DNA of 64,000 nucleotides from Moraxella nasibovis (GCF_029581575.1 NZ_CP089975.1:1674001-1738000); one strand, 5' to 3'; positions 1 through 10,075 are shown, numbered from the stretch's first letter. Notes: generated by a model from the letters alone, not told the origin. Numbers and translations: made by a program.

Positions 1-40
1 CTCATTTGCTCTAAAATTCAATCACGGATGCGCCCAGTTG

Positions 41-49
41 TGCTAAAAT
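41..49 (+). promoter_or_regulatory. Extended -10 promoter element before cmoM
   Basis: TGCTAAAAT, an extended -10 (TGn plus TAAAAT), lies about 120 bases before the cmoM start. The same motif recurs before maeB and miaB in this window, and a TATAAT version before dacC and ahcY. No clear -35 is seen. Confidence 0.5.
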
Positions 50-168
50 ACAGACCATCCGACAAATACTCGGCATTATAACACAGCCAACGGCACTTTT
101 TAAGCACAGATAGACACAAAATCTTCGTATCCATAGCCATTTTTATCTTCCATTACCCAAAAAAGACC

Positions 169-975
169 ATGAATGTTAGCACCGACCACACCGCCACCGA
201 CCGCAATTTTGACCCCATTGCCGACCATTTTGCCAAAAAAGTCTATGGCGGTCTTAAAGGACAAATCCGTCTGGCGGTACTAGAACGAGACATCAGCCAT
301 GCCGTCCGCACACTAAGCGCAAGGCTTGGACGACCCTTAAAAGTGCTTGATGTCGGTGCAGGACTTGCCCAAATCAGTCTTGTCCTCGCCAAAGACCATC
401 ACTGCACCATCAATGACATCTCTGCCAATATGATAGACAAGGCAAAACAAGTCGCCTGCGAGCAAAATCTGCACGACATTCGCTTCATCACTTGCCCTTA
501 TCAAGAGCTTGGGCGTGCCATCAAAGGCGAAAAATTTGATCTGATTCTTTGTCATGCGGTGCTAGAATGGCTGGGCAAGCCTTGGCAAATCATGGATTTT
601 TTTGATGAATTTTTGGCAGACGATGGCGTGCTGTCGCTGTGCTTTTATAACCCTGCCAGCCTGATTTATCGCAATCTGATTATGGGCAATTTTTATCAAT
701 TAGACAAGCCAAAACCTGCCGACAACAAAAGCCTAACACCCAACAATCCTGTACAAAATGACGAAGTGGAAAGCTGGCTGTCGTCTCGTGGCTATGTCGT
801 ACAGGCTCGCTCGGGCATTCGGGTGTTTTCAGATTACACCCCTTTAAAGCGTGGCGGGCTAACCAACCTTGATGCCGTGATTGACATGGAACTTCGCTAC
901 TCACAGCAAATGCCATTTCGCCTGATGGGTCGTTATTTGCACATTTTGGCAAACAAACCCGCCATTCGGTTGTAA
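169..975 (+). CDS. cmoM: tRNA 5-carboxymethoxyuridine methyltransferase CmoM (SmtA)
   Basis: A 268-residue class I SAM-dependent methyltransferase. CmoM methylates the carboxymethoxyuridine at wobble position 34 of certain tRNAs. Seen: an N-terminal DRNFDPIADHFAKKVYGG block close to the E. coli protein's start, the SAM-binding glycine loop LDVGAGLAQ near residue 60, and the LCHAVLEWL stretch after strand 4, all typical of CmoM rather than of a generic methyltransferase. Length fits the family (about 260). ATG 169 gives an N-terminus that lines up with the family. It appears to be a single-gene unit; the convergent rsmE paralogue ends 132 bases downstream. Confidence 0.88.
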   Translation: MNVSTDHTATDRNFDPIADHFAKKVYGGLKGQIRLAVLERDISHAVRTLSARLGRPLKVLDVGAGLAQISLVLAKDHHCTINDISANMIDKAKQVACEQNLHDIRFITCPYQELGRAIKGEKFDLILCHAVLEWLGKPWQIMDFFDEFLADDGVLSLCFYNPASLIYRNLIMGNFYQLDKPKPADNKSLTPNNPVQNDEVESWLSSRGYVVQARSGIRVFSDYTPLKRGGLTNLDAVIDMELRYSQQMPFRLMGRYLHILANKPAIRL

Positions 976-1107
976 AACACTCGGTCAATGATTGGCGTGC
1001 GCTATGGGCAAAAGATTTTTTACTCCTGCGATGCACAGCAAAACCCACATGATGAATGCCATTCTGCGGCCATTTTAAAAAATTGACACCAAAACCACAC
1101 ACCAATT

Positions 1108-1881
1108 TTATAACAAATACCGCCCAAGCACTGCATTGACCACACTTTCGGTGCGTAAAATACGACTGCCCAAACCCACAGGTACGACACCCACCGACTT
1201 TAACAGCTCAATTTCATAAGGCACAAAACCGCCTTCTGCGCCGATGGCAATGAATGTCGGCAAACCCTCTGTGCGACAAAATTCCCCAAAAGGCATGCTG
1301 TCATAAGGATGAAAAACCACCGCCTGCCCCACTTTTGCCCGCCCCATTTTGTCATCAGGCTTGCCATCTTTCATGCTTGGCAGAGCTGGTCTGATTACAG
1401 ATGGCAACTCATCTTGCACAAAAGGCTTAAACCGCTTGGCAAGTGTGATGACAGGTGGCACGGTATCTACGCCCTGTTGCAGCCCTTCTATGACAAATTC
1501 ATCAAGGCGAGCCAAAAGTGGCGAACTCCAATAGCTTTTGTCCGTGCGAACGCTATTTACCAAGATGATGTGATCCACACCGATTGCCGTCATGTCCATG
1601 ACTAGCCGTCTTAGCACCTTTGGGCGTGGCAAGGCAAGCATGAGCGTTACGCCCAGTTTTTTTGGGGGTGGTGTGTCTAGCACGACATCCATCAATACCG
1701 CCTGCCGTTCGCTCATCTCCATCAGCACACCACGCCCTATTTTTCCGCCCAGACAACCGATTTTTAGCACATCGCCAATGTCTGCTTTGAGTACGCTTTT
1801 GATGTGCGCCAGCTGATTGGGGTCACTGATGGTGGCTTGATTGCCATCAAAACAGTTTGGGCTTAATAACAAAATATTCAT
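1108..1881 (-). CDS. Second RsmE-family rRNA methyltransferase paralogue
   Basis: A 257-residue SPOUT (trefoil-knot) methyltransferase of the RsmE family, which methylates N3 of uridine 1498 in 16S rRNA. Seen: an N-terminal PUA-like part, the segment LALPRPKVLRRLVMDMTAIG, and the C-terminal knot with IGAEGGFVPYEIELL and LGSRILRTESVVNAVLG. A second RsmE gene lies at 49743-50486 and is the more canonical one. The present protein matches the shorter, divergent RsmE-like group found in pseudomonads (known from family memory, not searched), so its exact target is uncertain. No strong ribosome binding site precedes ATG 1881. Confidence 0.78.
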   Translation of the reverse strand: MNILLLSPNCFDGNQATISDPNQLAHIKSVLKADIGDVLKIGCLGGKIGRGVLMEMSERQAVLMDVVLDTPPPKKLGVTLMLALPRPKVLRRLVMDMTAIGVDHIILVNSVRTDKSYWSSPLLARLDEFVIEGLQQGVDTVPPVITLAKRFKPFVQDELPSVIRPALPSMKDGKPDDKMGRAKVGQAVVFHPYDSMPFGEFCRTEGLPTFIAIGAEGGFVPYEIELLKSVGVVPVGLGSRILRTESVVNAVLGRYLL

Positions 1882-1965
1882 GGGTTTTTTATAAAAATTA
1901 GAATTTGACCTGCTAAAATCTTAGCCTAGAAAGGCAAAAAATTTTCGCCCCGCAAGCCTACGCAC

Positions 1966-3351
1966 TCACGCAAGGCATGTTGAATTAACATTCAAACACT
2001 CCATCAGCACATCTGCCTGCGCTTGGGCGGCGTGCTGTTTTTGAGCGACCAAACCTGCCCCACGCTCGCCTGCTTGCCTGGCAAGCATGCCATCAAACAG
2101 CCAATTCCCCACCGCACAAGCCACATCATTTGCCACGCCATCTGCCTGCACCAACGCCCCCACCGCCGAAAGCTCATCTACGAGCAATTCGCAATTTTTG
2201 ACAAATCTTCCCATAACGACAGGCTTTGCTAGCATGGCAGGCTCAATGGGATTATGACCGCCCACATCCACAAAAGACCCTGCCACCACCGCCACATCAC
2301 ACACCGCATACCACGCCAACAGCTCGCCCATGCTGTCCGCCAAATACACCTGCGTATCAGGGCAAATCTGCTCGCCATCAGAGCGTCTGTGCATGACAAA
2401 TCCCATCTGCTGACAAAGCTCTGCCACACGCTCAAAACGCTCTGGGTGGCGTGGCACCAAAATTAAGAGTGGATTTTTCCCACTTTGCAAAAGCTGTCTG
2501 TGAGCATCAAGCATCAAACGCTCTTCGCCTTCATGTGTACTGGCAGCCAGCCAAACAGCCCTATCGCCCAACTGCCATGTATGGATTTGAGCCAGTAGCG
2601 CTTGGGTTTTTGGCGATGACTGACTGACGCTCGCCCATTTCAAAGAATCCACCACACACAGCTTGGACTCATCCGCCCCAAGGGATATAAACCGCTCTGC
2701 CGACCGCCGATCTTGGGCGATGATGGCGGATAAATTTGCCATCATGCTTTGGCTTAATTTGCCAAATTTGGCATAGCCATCGTAGGATTTTTGGGTCAGT
2801 CTGGCATTGACCATCACCGATGGGATATGCTGACGATGCAGTTCGTACAAACAGCTCGCCCAAAGCTCAGTTTCAATAAAAATCGCCATCACAGGGCGAA
2901 TGTGTGTCAAAAATGCCTGAATGATTGGCAAGTTATCCACAGGGACAAAACTATGATTTACCCGACTGCCAAGCTCTTTTTCAAATAAGGCTGGCACTCG
3001 GTTAAAGCCTGTCTGCGTTGTGCTGGTAATCCACAAGTCAAACCCTTTATTTAAAAGGATTTTTAATAGTGGATAAGCCGTATTAAGCTCGCCAAGACTC
3101 ACCGCATGACACCAAATAAGCCCCCGATGACACGCCAAATCTTGCTCAGAAATTTCCAAGTTATCCACAGGGTTTTGCACAGGGTTTGCTGTCGGGTTTT
3201 GGGCGGCAGGTATGGGCAGATATTGCTTGCCAAATCGCTCGTTGATTTCTCGCTCATAGCTTGGCAAATGGTGCGATTTTTTATGCACCATATAGCGATA
3301 AATCGGCATGGCTAGGCGAATGGCGATGGGATAATAAAAAGGCGGTTTCAT
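1966..3351 (-). CDS. waaA: 3-deoxy-D-manno-octulosonic acid (Kdo) transferase WaaA
   Basis: 461 residues, GT-B fold glycosyltransferase that adds Kdo from CMP-Kdo to lipid IVA at the inner face of the cytoplasmic membrane, an essential step of lipid A-core (here probably LOS) assembly. Seen: the CHAVSLGELNTAYPLL block with the catalytic-type Glu near residue 90, ETELWASCLYEL, NARLTQKSYDGY, and the C-terminal nucleotide-binding region with GGHNPIEPAMLAKPVVMG. A short N-terminal hydrophobic patch could anchor it to the membrane. It is somewhat longer than the usual 425 residues because of a proline/asparagine-rich insertion around residues 50-70. Monocistronic by spacing (about 130 bases to pepN, 84 to the rsmE paralogue). 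Confidence 0.9.
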   Translation of the reverse strand: MKPPFYYPIAIRLAMPIYRYMVHKKSHHLPSYEREINERFGKQYLPIPAAQNPTANPVQNPVDNLEISEQDLACHRGLIWCHAVSLGELNTAYPLLKILLNKGFDLWITSTTQTGFNRVPALFEKELGSRVNHSFVPVDNLPIIQAFLTHIRPVMAIFIETELWASCLYELHRQHIPSVMVNARLTQKSYDGYAKFGKLSQSMMANLSAIIAQDRRSAERFISLGADESKLCVVDSLKWASVSQSSPKTQALLAQIHTWQLGDRAVWLAASTHEGEERLMLDAHRQLLQSGKNPLLILVPRHPERFERVAELCQQMGFVMHRRSDGEQICPDTQVYLADSMGELLAWYAVCDVAVVAGSFVDVGGHNPIEPAMLAKPVVMGRFVKNCELLVDELSAVGALVQADGVANDVACAVGNWLFDGMLARQAGERGAGLVAQKQHAAQAQADVLMECLNVNSTCLA

Positions 3352-3478
3352 GATGGTATGAATTTGGTCAAAAACGCTTTATTGTACGGTTTATTCCACA
3401 AAAAAGCAAAAAACCACCCAACAAAAACCAAAAAAAATACGGCAAGATGAACCTGCCGTATCGCAAAATTTACCAAAA

Positions 3479-6052
3479 TCACGCCGCATCAAGCATGTTG
3501 TTGATAAATTCTAAGACATTTTTGGAGGTTGCTTTGCTTTGTAGGTCGGCTAGGCACGCGCGCACCCACGCCTTATCTGACGCATTCAAAGTCGCCCAAC
3601 GCCCAAGCTGTGAGAGCATTCTGGCGGCAAGCTGTGGGTTGGTCGCATCAAGTTTTACAATCGCACCTAAATATAACGCCAAGCCGTCTTTGCTCCAAAG
3701 CTGAGCAGGTTTTGCCACCAATGCCCCAAGCGTGGTACGCACACGGTTTGGCACATGCCAATCATAATCATCACGCATCATCAGCGACTCAATGAACGCC
3801 ACATCACGACTGCCCGCTCGTGCCTGCACCGAAAACCATGAATCAATCACCAGCTCTTCATCGCTGAATCTGTCATAAAAGTCCACCAGATAAGCGTCCG
3901 TTTTTGGCAAATCAAACTCAATCATCGCCGACAACGCCCCCAGACGCTCACTCATACAGCTGGCACGGTCGTACTGCTCATACGCCCAACGCTCGCCATC
4001 TGCCACGCCTGCGGTCAAGGCGATATTAAGTAGCACATTTCTAAGTAGACGGCGACCACGAGCATCAGGCGTGTCTTCATAAGGCACAATTGGCAACGCC
4101 AAATACCAATCACGCACCGAATTTTGCAGGGCATTGGCGATTTTTTGTTTCAGCTCATCTCGCTGGCGTTTGACTTGTGCTGGCTGATAATCGCTCTCAT
4201 ACGCCATCGCCAACTCTTGCTCGCTTGGCAAATCAAACAAACGAGCGGTCAGCATCGGATCTTCATTCATCAGCGTTGGTACGACAGCATTTAGCGTATC
4301 GGTCAGTAGCGACACATTGTCCGACTGCCCAAGGAGCAGACGATTTGCCAAAGTCTGCACCGCCTGCCAACGGTTAAAACCTTCACTCTCAAAAGCGACC
4401 AACTTCATCAAATCTTCATCGCTGTATTCAAAATCCAATTTCACAGGGGCAGAAAAATTACGCAATACCGACACCACAGGACGCACGCCATTTAGTGGCA
4501 AGTCATCAAACACAAAGCGGTCGGTATCTTTGGTCAAAAGTAGCATTTTTTGGGCAAGCAGTTTGCCAGTTTGCCCATCAAAAATCGCTGTGTCCACAGG
4601 AATTGGCAAAGCCACAGGCGCATCAAACCCTGCCACATGGCGAGTTTTTTGACTAAGATTGATGACGACTTGATTGTCATTGACTTCAAAACCGCCAGAC
4701 ACCTCAGGCGTACCAGGCTGACGATACCACGCCAAAAAGTCCAACACACGCTCATCGCCCACCGACAACGCCGATAAAAAATCCTCAATCGTTACCGCCT
4801 GCCCATCATGACGGCGAAAATATTCATCCGTGCCTTGACGGTATTTGTCCTTGCCCAATAAATTGGCAATCATACGGACAATCTCCGCCCCCTTTTCATA
4901 GATGGTCATGGTATAAAAATTATTGATTTCCACAAAGCTCTCTGGACGCACAGGGTGAGCCAGCACGCCTGCATCTTCGGCGAATTGATGAGCTTGCAAG
5001 AGTGCCACATCCTCAATGCGTTGCACCGCCTTGGATCGAAAATCGCCAGAAAAACTCTGATCACGAAAGACCGTCAAACCCTCTTTTAAACAAAGCTGAA
5101 ACCAATCACGGCAGGTAATGCGGTTGCCCGTCCAGTTATGAAAATACTCATGAGCCACCACCGCTTTTACCCGAAAACTTCGTTCATCAGTCGCCGTCTC
5201 TGGGCTTGCCAAGACGCACGAAGTATTAAAGATATTTAGCCCCTTATTCTCCATCGCCCCCATGTTAAACTGACCAGTCGCCACAATCATGTAGCGATCT
5301 AGGTCATACGCACAGCCATAATTGTCCTCATCCCATTTCATGGAGTCTTTTAAGGCTTGCATGGCAACATGGCATTTGTCCAAATCCTGCTTGGTGGCAT
5401 AAATTTCAAGCAAAACCTCTCGCCCCTCACAAGTGGTAAAATGATCTTGCATGACATCCAAATCGGCAATCACGCAGGCGAACAGATAGCTTGGCTTTAA
5501 GGTGGGATCATGCCAAACGGTAAAATGACGCTCGCCCAAATCACCCTGCTCAATCAAATTACCATTGGCAAGCAAGGTTGGGTATTTTTTGTCCGCCTCC
5601 ACTCTGGTGGTAAACTCTGCCAGCACATCAGGGCGGTCTGGATAAAAGGTAATTTTACGAAAGCCCTCTGCCTCGCACTGCGTGACAAACATCGCATCCG
5701 CCCCAGTGCCAGCCTGATACAAGCCTTCTAGTGCGGTGTTGGTTTGTGGCGATATTTTTACCTGCGTCTCCACCAACGCCTCGTCTGGGGCATGATGAAT
5801 GATCAGCTGTTCCTCATCGAGTGTATAATCTGCCGATGACAATGCCACGCCATTGACGCTAATGGATCGTAATTGCAAATCTCGTCCCAGCAATACAAGC
5901 TCGCCCTCGTAGGCACGCTTCATTTTAAGCGTACTGCCAACGGTGGCATGATCCTCATACAGCCGAATGTCCAAATCAATTTTTTCAACAGTAAATACAG
6001 GGGGTGTGTAGTCTTTTAAATAAACTTTTGTCGGTGTTTTAGCCGTAGTCAT
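3479..6052 (-). CDS. pepN: Aminopeptidase N (M1 family)
   Basis: A zinc metallo-aminopeptidase of about 857 residues that releases N-terminal residues from peptides in the cytoplasm. Seen: the substrate-anchoring GAMENKGLNIFN and the zinc motif HEYFHNWTGNR followed by the downstream Glu in LKEGLTVFRDQSFS, then the long helical C-terminal domain. Length fits bacterial PepN (about 870-885). ATG 6058 sits one base after a GGAG, too close to use it; ATG 6052 has GGAG seven bases upstream, so the start is placed there. The gene is divergent from pal. Confidence 0.93.
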   Translation of the reverse strand: MTTAKTPTKVYLKDYTPPVFTVEKIDLDIRLYEDHATVGSTLKMKRAYEGELVLLGRDLQLRSISVNGVALSSADYTLDEEQLIIHHAPDEALVETQVKISPQTNTALEGLYQAGTGADAMFVTQCEAEGFRKITFYPDRPDVLAEFTTRVEADKKYPTLLANGNLIEQGDLGERHFTVWHDPTLKPSYLFACVIADLDVMQDHFTTCEGREVLLEIYATKQDLDKCHVAMQALKDSMKWDEDNYGCAYDLDRYMIVATGQFNMGAMENKGLNIFNTSCVLASPETATDERSFRVKAVVAHEYFHNWTGNRITCRDWFQLCLKEGLTVFRDQSFSGDFRSKAVQRIEDVALLQAHQFAEDAGVLAHPVRPESFVEINNFYTMTIYEKGAEIVRMIANLLGKDKYRQGTDEYFRRHDGQAVTIEDFLSALSVGDERVLDFLAWYRQPGTPEVSGGFEVNDNQVVINLSQKTRHVAGFDAPVALPIPVDTAIFDGQTGKLLAQKMLLLTKDTDRFVFDDLPLNGVRPVVSVLRNFSAPVKLDFEYSDEDLMKLVAFESEGFNRWQAVQTLANRLLLGQSDNVSLLTDTLNAVVPTLMNEDPMLTARLFDLPSEQELAMAYESDYQPAQVKRQRDELKQKIANALQNSVRDWYLALPIVPYEDTPDARGRRLLRNVLLNIALTAGVADGERWAYEQYDRASCMSERLGALSAMIEFDLPKTDAYLVDFYDRFSDEELVIDSWFSVQARAGSRDVAFIESLMMRDDYDWHVPNRVRTTLGALVAKPAQLWSKDGLALYLGAIVKLDATNPQLAARMLSQLGRWATLNASDKAWVRACLADLQSKATSKNVLEFINNMLDAA

Positions 6053-6325
6053 TGTCATACTCCATCAAATCTGTCATTCATAGCAAATGTCTTAAAATCG
6101 CCATCATACTATCAAAATTTACTCACAAATAAAACCCCAATCTTTAAAAACCCGCCCCATCCCAGCAGTAAAATGTCAATTTCAACCATGCAAAACGCAC
6201 AAAACCGCCATCATCTTGCAACAATATGCAAAAACCACTTGTAAAAATCGGGCAACTTTGTCATTATACACCCAAAGTTTTATCACTATTTTTACCAAAC
6301 CTTTCATTTTTTATTTGGAGTCATT

Positions 6326-6838
6326 ATGTCAATCCGTACTAAATTTGCCCTTGTCACCATTGGTGCTACCCTTGCCGTGACAGGCTGCGCCAGCAAAAAC
6401 AAAAGCCAAGAAGTGCTGGTCGCTCCGATCGGTGTGTCAGGCTACACAGGTCCTGCCTATCAAGGCGGCAAACTGGTTAATAACAGCGATGCCATCAAAG
6501 CCGCAGCGACACAGATTCAAGGCGTGGTGTATTTTGACTTTGATTCAGACGCCATCAAAGCCGATGCCGCCCGAGTGCTAGACGCACAAGCAGACTTCCT
6601 AAAAGCCAACCCAACCGCTCGTGTGCTGGTCGCAGGTCACACCGATGAGCGTGGCTCTCGTGAGTACAACATCTCATTAGGCGAGCGCCGCGCCGCTGCC
6701 GTGCGTGCTTATCTGTCAGACAAAGGCGTCAATACCGCCAACATCGAAATCACAAGCTTTGGCGAGGAACGCCCTGCCGTAGCAGGTACTGGCGAGGCAA
6801 ACTGGTCTCAAAACCGCCGTGCTGAGCTGTCTTACTAA
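6326..6838 (+). CDS. pal: Peptidoglycan-associated lipoprotein Pal
   Basis: 170 residues. A lipoprotein signal ends in the lipobox VTGC (Cys about residue 21), so the mature protein is an outer-membrane lipoprotein. The rest is an OmpA-type peptidoglycan-binding domain: YFDFDSDAI, LVAGHTDERGSREYNISLGE and NRRAELSY at the C-terminus. Pal ties the outer membrane to peptidoglycan together with Tol proteins. Here it stands alone: no tolB or cpoB is adjacent, unlike the E. coli operon. TTGGAG stands just before the ATG and a strong terminator follows. Confidence 0.93.
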   Translation: MSIRTKFALVTIGATLAVTGCASKNKSQEVLVAPIGVSGYTGPAYQGGKLVNNSDAIKAAATQIQGVVYFDFDSDAIKADAARVLDAQADFLKANPTARVLVAGHTDERGSREYNISLGERRAAAVRAYLSDKGVNTANIEITSFGEERPAVAGTGEANWSQNRRAELSY

Positions 6839-6862
6839 TCATTCTTAATCACCCGCCCTCAA

Positions 6863-6895
6863 AAAAAGCCTCAAATATGTTTGAGGCTTTTTGTT
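6863..6895 (+). terminator. Rho-independent terminator after pal
   Basis: Stem AAGCCTCAAA / TTTGAGGCTT with a short loop and a T-rich tail, 24 bases after the pal stop. Confidence 0.88.
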
Positions 6896-6941
6896 TTGTG
6901 TCATCAAGGCGGTAAATTTACCACCTTCAAAAATTAGCAAA

Positions 6942-6976
6942 AAAATAACCCCAGCAAAAACTGAGGTTATTTTATC
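6942..6976 (-). terminator. Terminator after the outer-membrane barrel gene
   Basis: AATAACCCCAG / CTGAGGTTATT with one mismatch; A-run on the plus strand gives a U-run for leftward transcription. Confidence 0.75.
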
Positions 6977-6990
6977 AATCAAAAGATTGA

Positions 6991-7728
6991 TTAGAAGCGG
7001 TAAGTAGCACCAACTTTAGCGATTGGGTACCAAGTCGCATATTCTTTGTCTTGGATACGCTGAGCAGCGTGCTCATTGAAAGCAGTATTGCTTGATTTGA
7101 TGGTTACATCAGCTTTACCTAGGTATGCTGCGCCAAGCTCACCAAATACACCCCAGTGGTTGTTGATGTTTGGACGGAAGCCAACAGTTAGGTATGGCGC
7201 AAGCTTGTTGCGGTGCTCAACAGTACCTTCGATTGGACCGTTTACAATATAATCAGTACCTTGGATTGAGAAGGTCTCGTTTTGGCGAGCAGGCGCTCTT
7301 ACTTTGATGTCGTTGTCAGGAACGATCACACCAGCACCAACAGTGAACCAGTTTGCCGCAGGGCGCATTTGAACGCCTAGGTATGGGTTAGAGAAGTCAG
7401 TGTCTAGTTCGAAGTCGGTACCATCTACAGAGATGTCGTCTTTGAATAGACCAGCTGGATCACCACCAGCCCAACCAGCTTGTAGTTCTGTAGTGTCGTT
7501 TACTGCCCATGCGATGTTCGCACCATAACCTAGCGTACCAACTTCTGCGCTGATGGCTGCTGGGTTTACCGCAGTTTTGAATAGAGTTTTGGTGCCGTCA
7601 ACCACAGCAACAGTGGTGTTTTTTGCGCCAGTAACAACTACTGTGCCAGCGTCAGTAACAACATTTGCCATTGCGCCAGTAGATAGCAACACAGCACCAG
7701 CAATCACAGATAGCTTAATAGCTTTCAT
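6991..7728 (-). CDS. Small outer-membrane beta-barrel protein
   Basis: 245 residues with a clear Sec signal (MKAIKLSVIAGAVLLSTGAMA, cleavage after residue 21). The mature part alternates polar and hydrophobic residues as in an outer-membrane barrel, with segments such as PYLGVQMRPAANWFTVGAGV and APYLTVGFRPNINNHWGVFG, and it ends in an aromatic (GATYRF) as Bam substrates do. The chain could make about eight strands. The frame opens at a TTG (7740), but ATG 7728 has GGAG seven bases upstream and starts the signal peptide directly. It may be an OmpW/OmpA-like or porin-family small barrel; the precise family was not recognised. Function unknown. Confidence 0.72.
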   Translation of the reverse strand: MKAIKLSVIAGAVLLSTGAMANVVTDAGTVVVTGAKNTTVAVVDGTKTLFKTAVNPAAISAEVGTLGYGANIAWAVNDTTELQAGWAGGDPAGLFKDDISVDGTDFELDTDFSNPYLGVQMRPAANWFTVGAGVIVPDNDIKVRAPARQNETFSIQGTDYIVNGPIEGTVEHRNKLAPYLTVGFRPNINNHWGVFGELGAAYLGKADVTIKSSNTAFNEHAAQRIQDKEYATWYPIAKVGATYRF

Positions 7729-8050
7729 AAGTTTCTCCAAATTAAACTAATTTTACCCACAAGCACATACCGATTAAGTCTTGATGATATGTTTGCTCGT
7801 TGGGTGTATTTAAAACGATTTTTGTCGTTTTGTCTAGCTAGGTTTTTGTATGTTTTGTATGCCTTTGTGTGAGTTATCATCACAAGGTCAACAATCTTAG
7901 CAACATAAGTTAAAAACTTTACACAAAAAATACAAACCTTGCACGACTGCATGAGTTATATGGGTATTAACTCACACAATTCAATACAAGGCACGCATTG
8001 TACCACACTTTATTCATTTATAAAATCTTTCTTTGCACTTATCAGTCAAA
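7729..8050. other. Intergenic region between barrel gene and pilY1
   Basis: About 320 bases of AT-rich DNA. It must hold the promoter of the barrel gene, but no convincing -35/-10 pair, repeat or RNA structure was seen, and no open frame here looks like a gene. Confidence 0.5.
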
Positions 8051-10075
8051 TCAGTCCGTGCTGCTACGCACATCATACCAGCGCAAAAAGCGTAATATCC
8101 GCACCAAAGCAATATCCGTTTTGCCATCAGCACCTTCCATCTTGTCAGCGCCATCAAAAGTGCCATCGACAGGCACATCAGCAAGGGTAAGATCAAGTGC
8201 GCCAGCATAAGGCATCAGCACCTGCCAAGCCAAAGATTTGCCATTGATGGACTTGGCGGCGGTAGGCTGCCAGTTGCCCTGAATGCTTTGGGCAGTCAGC
8301 ATACCACTGGTGTTACGGGTTAAAAGCTGACCTGTGCGGTGATGGGCGCACACCCCAAAGGGCAAGCAAAACACCTGCGGCTGCACCGTCATCTGGTGCA
8401 GGCAGTCTGGCACTTTGGCGACGCTAAGATGATACAGCGCACGCACCCCCACCCGAGCAAAATTTCGACCACTTGGCACAAGAACGCCTTCGTGAAGTGC
8501 CGTCACATGGGTGTCGCCATCGATGCTAAGCACTCGCACCCAGCCTTTGGCACGCGCCGCCATGCCAAGCCAGTAGGCTTGTGACTGGGTGTCATCGTCA
8601 ATTTTTATCAAATCATTAGCACGAATGGTCAGACGAGATTTAAGGTCAATCAACCCATCATCAAAAATACCATACACATGGCTTGTTTTGTCACGCACCA
8701 AAGGCAGCTGATCTGATGAGGCGATGCTGATGAGCGCAAAGCGTCTGTTGCCCTTAGGGTAGGCAGGGTATTGGCGAGTGTCATAAAGGCTTATGATGGG
8801 CTGCTGATAAAACCGCTGTCGCCCTTTGTCAAACAAGCCATCATAATCATCGTCTGCATTGGCGGCAAACACACGCACGATGGCGGCACGATTCACATCC
8901 ATACGAAAAATCTGTCCACCCAAGTCGGCAGCATACACATACTCAAAAGTGCCATCGCCGTAGCGATCGACAAGCGTCGTCTTTGCCACAAAGCTGTGTT
9001 TCATATACCCACCTAACTCGTCCTGCCATATAAATACAGGCTCTCCTGTCAAGGCATTGATGGCATAGACAGCGGCACCGTCTGCGCTTGTCTTATGGCA
9101 AGCGACCCCATCTTGATAGCATGGATCCATACCGCCACCAAACACAAACACCGCCTGCCGCCTGCCATTTTGGCGCACATAGCCCAAGCTGACAGGCGCA
9201 TAGATGTGTGACAGCTTAGGCAGCACATTCGAGGTCAGGTGATATAAAAGTCGTGGAGCATTGTCATCGGTCACATCAAGTGCCACCAAACCCTCAGCAC
9301 TGCGTCCAAAGCCACCCACAGCGATCAGGCGCTCGGTAAATCCTTGATCGTGGTACTCACGCACACGGTGTAGCTGCCATGCCGCATCGATGCCGTAGGG
9401 CTTGCCCAGCGCCGACATTGGCAAATACGCCAGTCGCTCACGCCCCTCATCATCGACCAGACGCAGCACACCCTGCGTGTCCGTATAAAGCATCATGCCA
9501 GACTTGTCATCGCTATCGGACGGATACATGACAGCACCGATGTGCCAATTTTCCAATAACTGAGCGATGGCAGCACGCTCATCAGGACTGTGATTTACCA
9601 GCTGATGCACCTCCAAAGCAGACCCAATTTTCATCATGGTGCCAAAAGGACCACTTTCTTTATTCTCACTTATCCACAACGCTTTGCTTGAATACATCAG
9701 CCTGCCTTCTGTGCCAAAATCTTGGACTTCATGACCGCTTGCCCACACATCAGGATGCACGGTCGCTTGATGATTGGCATAAAGCGGCTCACCATCTGCA
9801 CCCACCGCCACCCCTTGTCTGATGGGATATTTTAACAGCGCACCACGCCAGCCATCGAATTTCTGATACGCCATGCCCATGTAGGCGTGCGATGCATTGG
9901 TTCTGATACTGGTGATGATGGGAGCATCTGGCGAACAAGATGCAGCGTTCGCCGCCAACATGGCAGACCCATGCTGCATGGCAAAAGCGGGCGACAAAGC
10001 AAACAGTATAAGCAGAGTAAACAGACCAGCCAATATCATCAAACCCTGACGGCGCAGTCTAATAGCCATAATCAT
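8051..10075 (-). CDS. pilY1: PilY1/PilC-type pilus-tip adhesin (short form)
   Basis: 674 residues. A hydrophobic signal (LILAGLFTLLILFALSPAFA) is followed by a long beta-rich domain like the C-terminal propeller of PilY1/PilC, the tip-associated protein of type IV pili that controls extension/retraction and adhesion. Seen: AVFVFGGGMDPCYQDG, KHSFVAKTTLVDRYGDGTFEYVYAADLGGQIFRMD (propeller blade signature, about residues 375-405), and an Asp-rich loop ADDDYDGLFD that resembles the calcium loop of PilY1. At 674 residues it is much shorter than Pseudomonas PilY1 (about 1160) and lacks an obvious N-terminal von Willebrand A domain. It overlaps the end of pilX by 17 bases, so it is last in the pilVWXY1 unit. 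Confidence 0.8.
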   Translation of the reverse strand: MIMAIRLRRQGLMILAGLFTLLILFALSPAFAMQHGSAMLAANAASCSPDAPIITSIRTNASHAYMGMAYQKFDGWRGALLKYPIRQGVAVGADGEPLYANHQATVHPDVWASGHEVQDFGTEGRLMYSSKALWISENKESGPFGTMMKIGSALEVHQLVNHSPDERAAIAQLLENWHIGAVMYPSDSDDKSGMMLYTDTQGVLRLVDDEGRERLAYLPMSALGKPYGIDAAWQLHRVREYHDQGFTERLIAVGGFGRSAEGLVALDVTDDNAPRLLYHLTSNVLPKLSHIYAPVSLGYVRQNGRRQAVFVFGGGMDPCYQDGVACHKTSADGAAVYAINALTGEPVFIWQDELGGYMKHSFVAKTTLVDRYGDGTFEYVYAADLGGQIFRMDVNRAAIVRVFAANADDDYDGLFDKGRQRFYQQPIISLYDTRQYPAYPKGNRRFALISIASSDQLPLVRDKTSHVYGIFDDGLIDLKSRLTIRANDLIKIDDDTQSQAYWLGMAARAKGWVRVLSIDGDTHVTALHEGVLVPSGRNFARVGVRALYHLSVAKVPDCLHQMTVQPQVFCLPFGVCAHHRTGQLLTRNTSGMLTAQSIQGNWQPTAAKSINGKSLAWQVLMPYAGALDLTLADVPVDGTFDGADKMEGADGKTDIALVRILRFLRWYDVRSSTD

